From: Actinomycetota bacterium
Lineage (GTDB): Bacteria > Actinomycetota > Actinomycetes > Streptosporangiales > Streptosporangiaceae
Assembly: GCA_003140115.1 (NCBI GenBank)
Contig: PLIQ01000386.1
Span: forward strand, 3,444 to 9,841
Direction of reading: 5' to 3'
Length of the DNA: 6,398 nt
In this document: one piece after another, positions 4,060-6,398 of the stretch
How the letters are laid out: every line of letters starts with the position of its first letter
Numbering within the stretch: the first letter of the stretch is position 1
The notes under the pieces: model-generated
What the model was told of the DNA's origin: nothing
Databases searched by the model: none
The model's input: only the letters and a program-made list of their open reading frames with translations
Made by a program: the position numbers and the translations under genes

Positions 4060-6398
4060 ATGCCGAATCCCAAGGTCGTAATCCTGTGTCTGGAGAACCG
4101 GTCTTTCGACGAGTATTTCGGGACCTTTCCCGGCGCCATCGGGTTCTATGATCCCGACGCTGGTGACGTATTCAGTCAGCCCGGGCTCACCTCCGATGGC
4201 AGCGACCTGCAGCCGTTCCGGATGAGCTCGTTCTCGACGAGCAGCCAGTGGTCGCCGCCGATGAACCACAGCTGGTGGCCGTTCGTGCAGGAGTGGAACT
4301 ACGGGGCGATGAACGGCTTCTCCACCCAGGCCCCGGCCGCCGATAGCGCGGTCACGCTGCCCGACGGGACCGGCTACGCCAGCGGCGCGTGCGTCATGGG
4401 TTACTACGCCGCGAACGACATCGCCTATCGCTGGTCGCTGGCCCAGTCGTTTCTGCTGTGCGACACCTACTTCACCTCCCAGATGGGGGCCACCGCGCCG
4501 AACCGGATGATGCTGATGTCCGGCACGGTGATCGATCCGAGCCTGTTCGCGCAGCAGCCGCCCCCGTGGCTGATCTCCGACACGGGTCCGGGTAACGACC
4601 CGATGCTCGGGAACCCGGACACGGGAAGCCCGGTGACCCCGGTCTCCTACCCCTGGCAGAGCTACTTCGGCATGATCGGCAGCGGTTACCCGGACGGCTG
4701 GGCCATCTTCGACGACCAGGACTGGCAGCCGCCGTGGCTGGCGTGGACCCCGGGGCTGAACGACCCGGACCAGCCCGTGCCCTACTACCAGGGCTGGCCC
4801 GCGCCATACTTCGTCAAGGGCCTGAACATGCTGGCGTACCTGACCGACGCCGCCCAGCAGCCGGCTGCACCAGGCCTGCAAGGCGGGCCGGCCGGGTTCT
4901 ACTACTCGGCCCAGGGCAGTCAGCCGCAGTCCAGCTTCGAGGCCCAGGCCGCCGCCGGGCTGCCGGGGATCTCGTTCATCCTGCCGCCCAGCTTCCTGAC
5001 CGAACACCCCTCGTTCCCGCCCTCGGACGGCGAGAGCTATCTCGCCCGCATCGTGAACGCGGTCGTCAGCGGCCCCGACTGGGCCGACCCCGGCGTCGTC
5101 CTGATCATCACCTACGACGAGCACGACGGGCATTTCGACCACGTCAACCCGCCGACGTCGATGTCGGGCCAGCCCCTGCAGGGCCCGGCGGCCGCCCTGC
5201 CCGTCACGCCGTCCACGCCCATGACCAGGCAGCCGGCCGGGCCGCCGGCCACCGGCTCCTGGGAACCCTGGGTGAGCGTCCAGCAGGCTCAGGGGCCGCC
5301 CTGGACCGGACCGCTGGGCGCGGCCATGCGGGTGCCGACGATCATCGTCTCCCCGTGGACCTACCGGGCCGGGCTCTCCTCACAGGTGGCTCCCAACGCC
5401 CAGTTCGATCACAGCTCGGTCATCCGGTACCTGGAGGAGCTCACCAACGTCAAGTGCCTGCCCAACCTGCCCGAAGCACCGCCGCTCAACTGGCGGCGCG
5501 AGACGTTCACCAGCCTCTCGGCGCTGATCCCGGCGGGCAACACCCCGGTATCCAAAGCCGAGGTGCTCGCGCAGCTCCCAAGCGTTCCCCAGGTCGACGC
5601 GTGGCGGACCGACCTGCTCACGCGCCTGTTCGGGCCGAGCCCGGCCTACCCGCCGTCCTTCTCGAACCCGTCGGAGCCGTGGAAGGGGCCATCGGTCATC
5701 GTGCCGAACCCCGGCCCGGACCCGCTCCAGGCGTGGCCCGCGCTCCAGCAGACCTGCTACGTGGTGGCGGACAAGACGACGTTCGGGCTTGACGAGGTGC
5801 AGGCCACCGCGACGGCCGCCGGAGACCCGGGCGGCTCCGCCACGTTCGCCGGCGCGTTCTGGGTGATGCTCGACGGCTTCGACGCGGCCGAGCTCAACAC
5901 CGGCTCGCTGCCGCCGCCCGGGTACGCGCCGCTGACCCCCGCGATCACGCTCAGTGGGGCGCCGGAGGGAATCTCCTTGACCATTGGTCCCGCCCAGGCG
6001 ATCGCGTCGATGCCCGAGGGCATCCCGCAGCGGTTCAGGTTCGAAGTCGACGTCACCTTCACCAGCGACGGCCCCGGCAGCTATCCCGCCTTCGCCGGGG
6101 TCACGCTCGAGTCACCGGTCTACATCACCGTGCAGGTCAGCTTTACCTCGCACCTGACCTGGACCGCGCCCGCGTTCGAGCTGGAACTGGTGGTGGCGCC
6201 CGACCCGTACATCCAGAACGGGCCCATCTCCTACCTCAGCACCGACCTGCGCGCCTACATGGTCGCCACCGACGGCAGCGGCGATCTGTTCGGCGTGCCC
6301 TGCCCGCCGTCCGGCACGCCGGCCGGTTTCATCGCCGACGTGATCGCCGCCCTGAACAGCTCCCCGGCTCAGCAGGCGGCCTTCGCGGCGACGCAGCC
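4060..6398 (+). CDS. Phosphoesterase / phospholipase C-family protein, 3' end beyond window
   Basis: 779 codons are visible with no stop before the edge. The catalytic domain (about residues 5-470) is the phosphoesterase family PF04185, which includes phospholipases C and AcpA-type acid phosphatases. The signature ENRSFDEYFGT is at 12-22. A conserved HSW is at 70-72, MGYY with a following Asp at 113-120, and GATAPNR at 143-149, where Thr145 occupies the usual nucleophile position. YDEHDGHFDH is at 352-361 (metal-binding Asp353/Glu354) and FDHSSV at 449-454. All key residues are present, so it should hydrolyse a phosphoester; the substrate is not determined. The protein begins directly at the first core strand, with no Tat or Sec signal, unlike secreted PLCs. 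A Pro-rich segment (about 540-562) leads to a beta-rich C-terminal region from about 566 that I do not recognise. The start is set by GAAAGAG at 4048-4054 and the domain boundary. It is transcribed away from the transposase remnant, apparently as the first gene of its unit. Confidence 0.9.
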   Translation, partial: MPNPKVVILCLENRSFDEYFGTFPGAIGFYDPDAGDVFSQPGLTSDGSDLQPFRMSSFSTSSQWSPPMNHSWWPFVQEWNYGAMNGFSTQAPAADSAVTLPDGTGYASGACVMGYYAANDIAYRWSLAQSFLLCDTYFTSQMGATAPNRMMLMSGTVIDPSLFAQQPPPWLISDTGPGNDPMLGNPDTGSPVTPVSYPWQSYFGMIGSGYPDGWAIFDDQDWQPPWLAWTPGLNDPDQPVPYYQGWPAPYFVKGLNMLAYLTDAAQQPAAPGLQGGPAGFYYSAQGSQPQSSFEAQAAAGLPGISFILPPSFLTEHPSFPPSDGESYLARIVNAVVSGPDWADPGVVLIITYDEHDGHFDHVNPPTSMSGQPLQGPAAALPVTPSTPMTRQPAGPPATGSWEPWVSVQQAQGPPWTGPLGAAMRVPTIIVSPWTYRAGLSSQVAPNAQFDHSSVIRYLEELTNVKCLPNLPEAPPLNWRRETFTSLSALIPAGNTPVSKAEVLAQLPSVPQVDAWRTDLLTRLFGPSPAYPPSFSNPSEPWKGPSVIVPNPGPDPLQAWPALQQTCYVVADKTTFGLDEVQATATAAGDPGGSATFAGAFWVMLDGFDAAELNTGSLPPPGYAPLTPAITLSGAPEGISLTIGPAQAIASMPEGIPQRFRFEVDVTFTSDGPGSYPAFAGVTLESPVYITVQVSFTSHLTWTAPAFELELVVAPDPYIQNGPISYLSTDLRAYMVATDGSGDLFGVPCPPSGTPAGFIADVIAALNSSPAQQAAFAATQ

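Noticed and set aside
3650..4060. A working group II intron
   Set aside because: There is no reverse transcriptase frame, no intact 34-base domain V and no 5' intron boundary. Only a partial look-alike is present.
3826..5142. 438-codon minus-strand open frame opposite the phosphoesterase
   Set aside because: The plus strand carries all PF04185 motifs in order. The antisense protein is repetitive in Gly, Arg, Val and His with no motif and no ribosome binding site.
4734..5792. 352-codon plus-strand frame inside the phosphoesterase
   Set aside because: It is an out-of-frame reading of the same coding sequence, dominated by Arg, Ala, Pro and Gly.
1..6398. CRISPR array, tRNA or rRNA genes
   Set aside because: No regularly spaced repeats of CRISPR length, and no cloverleaf or rRNA signature, were seen on either strand.

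Overview
The window comes from a high-GC actinomycete. The evidence is uniformly G/C-rich third codon positions, a TetR regulator divergent from a short-chain dehydrogenase, mycothiol-type DinB sequence, an Ala/Pro/Thr-rich lipoprotein linker and an actinomycete-style IS630 remnant. Genus cannot be told from this sequence. It looks like a chromosomal accessory region in which intact genes are separated by decayed ones.

Layout: (1) 1-132 holds no gene but has overlapping inverted repeats. (2) 133-1514 is a clean divergent pair: a classical NADP-type short-chain dehydrogenase on the minus strand and a TetR-family regulator on the plus strand. Two copies of a 17-bp operator, 30 bp apart, lie between them, so the regulator very probably controls both genes. 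(3) 1491-1705 holds a decayed MazG-like NTP pyrophosphohydrolase with a visible one-base frameshift, next to a cluster of three TGGCAA/TTGCCA half-sites. (4) 1798-2157 is an orphan Phd/YefM-type antitoxin with a palindrome at its start. A 13-codon stub in the toxin position may be what remains of its toxin. (5) 2182-2715, minus strand, is a secreted lipoprotein with two Ltp (PF07553-like) repeats. It is followed by about 400 bases without a gene but with several hairpins. (6) 3120-3850, minus strand, contains a chimeric ORF in which the N-terminal part of a DinB/DUF664 protein runs into a double zinc-finger (HNH-like) tail. It abuts the C-terminal remnant of an IS630-type transposase carrying an in-frame stop. 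(7) 3867-4008 holds a long imperfect palindrome and another hairpin. (8) 4060 to the window end, plus strand, is a large phosphoesterase/phospholipase C-family protein. It has no signal peptide and a C-terminal domain I do not recognise, and it runs off the edge.

The first two genes form one regulated unit. The middle (1500-3950) reads as a site of repeated insertion and decay: MazG-like, antitoxin, Ltp lipoprotein, HNH-like zinc finger and transposase pieces are all common on mobile or phage-related DNA. No complete multi-gene system is visible. The least ordinary items are the DinB/zinc-finger chimera, the orphan antitoxin with its operator and toxin stub, the two-repeat Ltp lipoprotein, and the signal-less phosphoesterase with its extra C-terminal domain.
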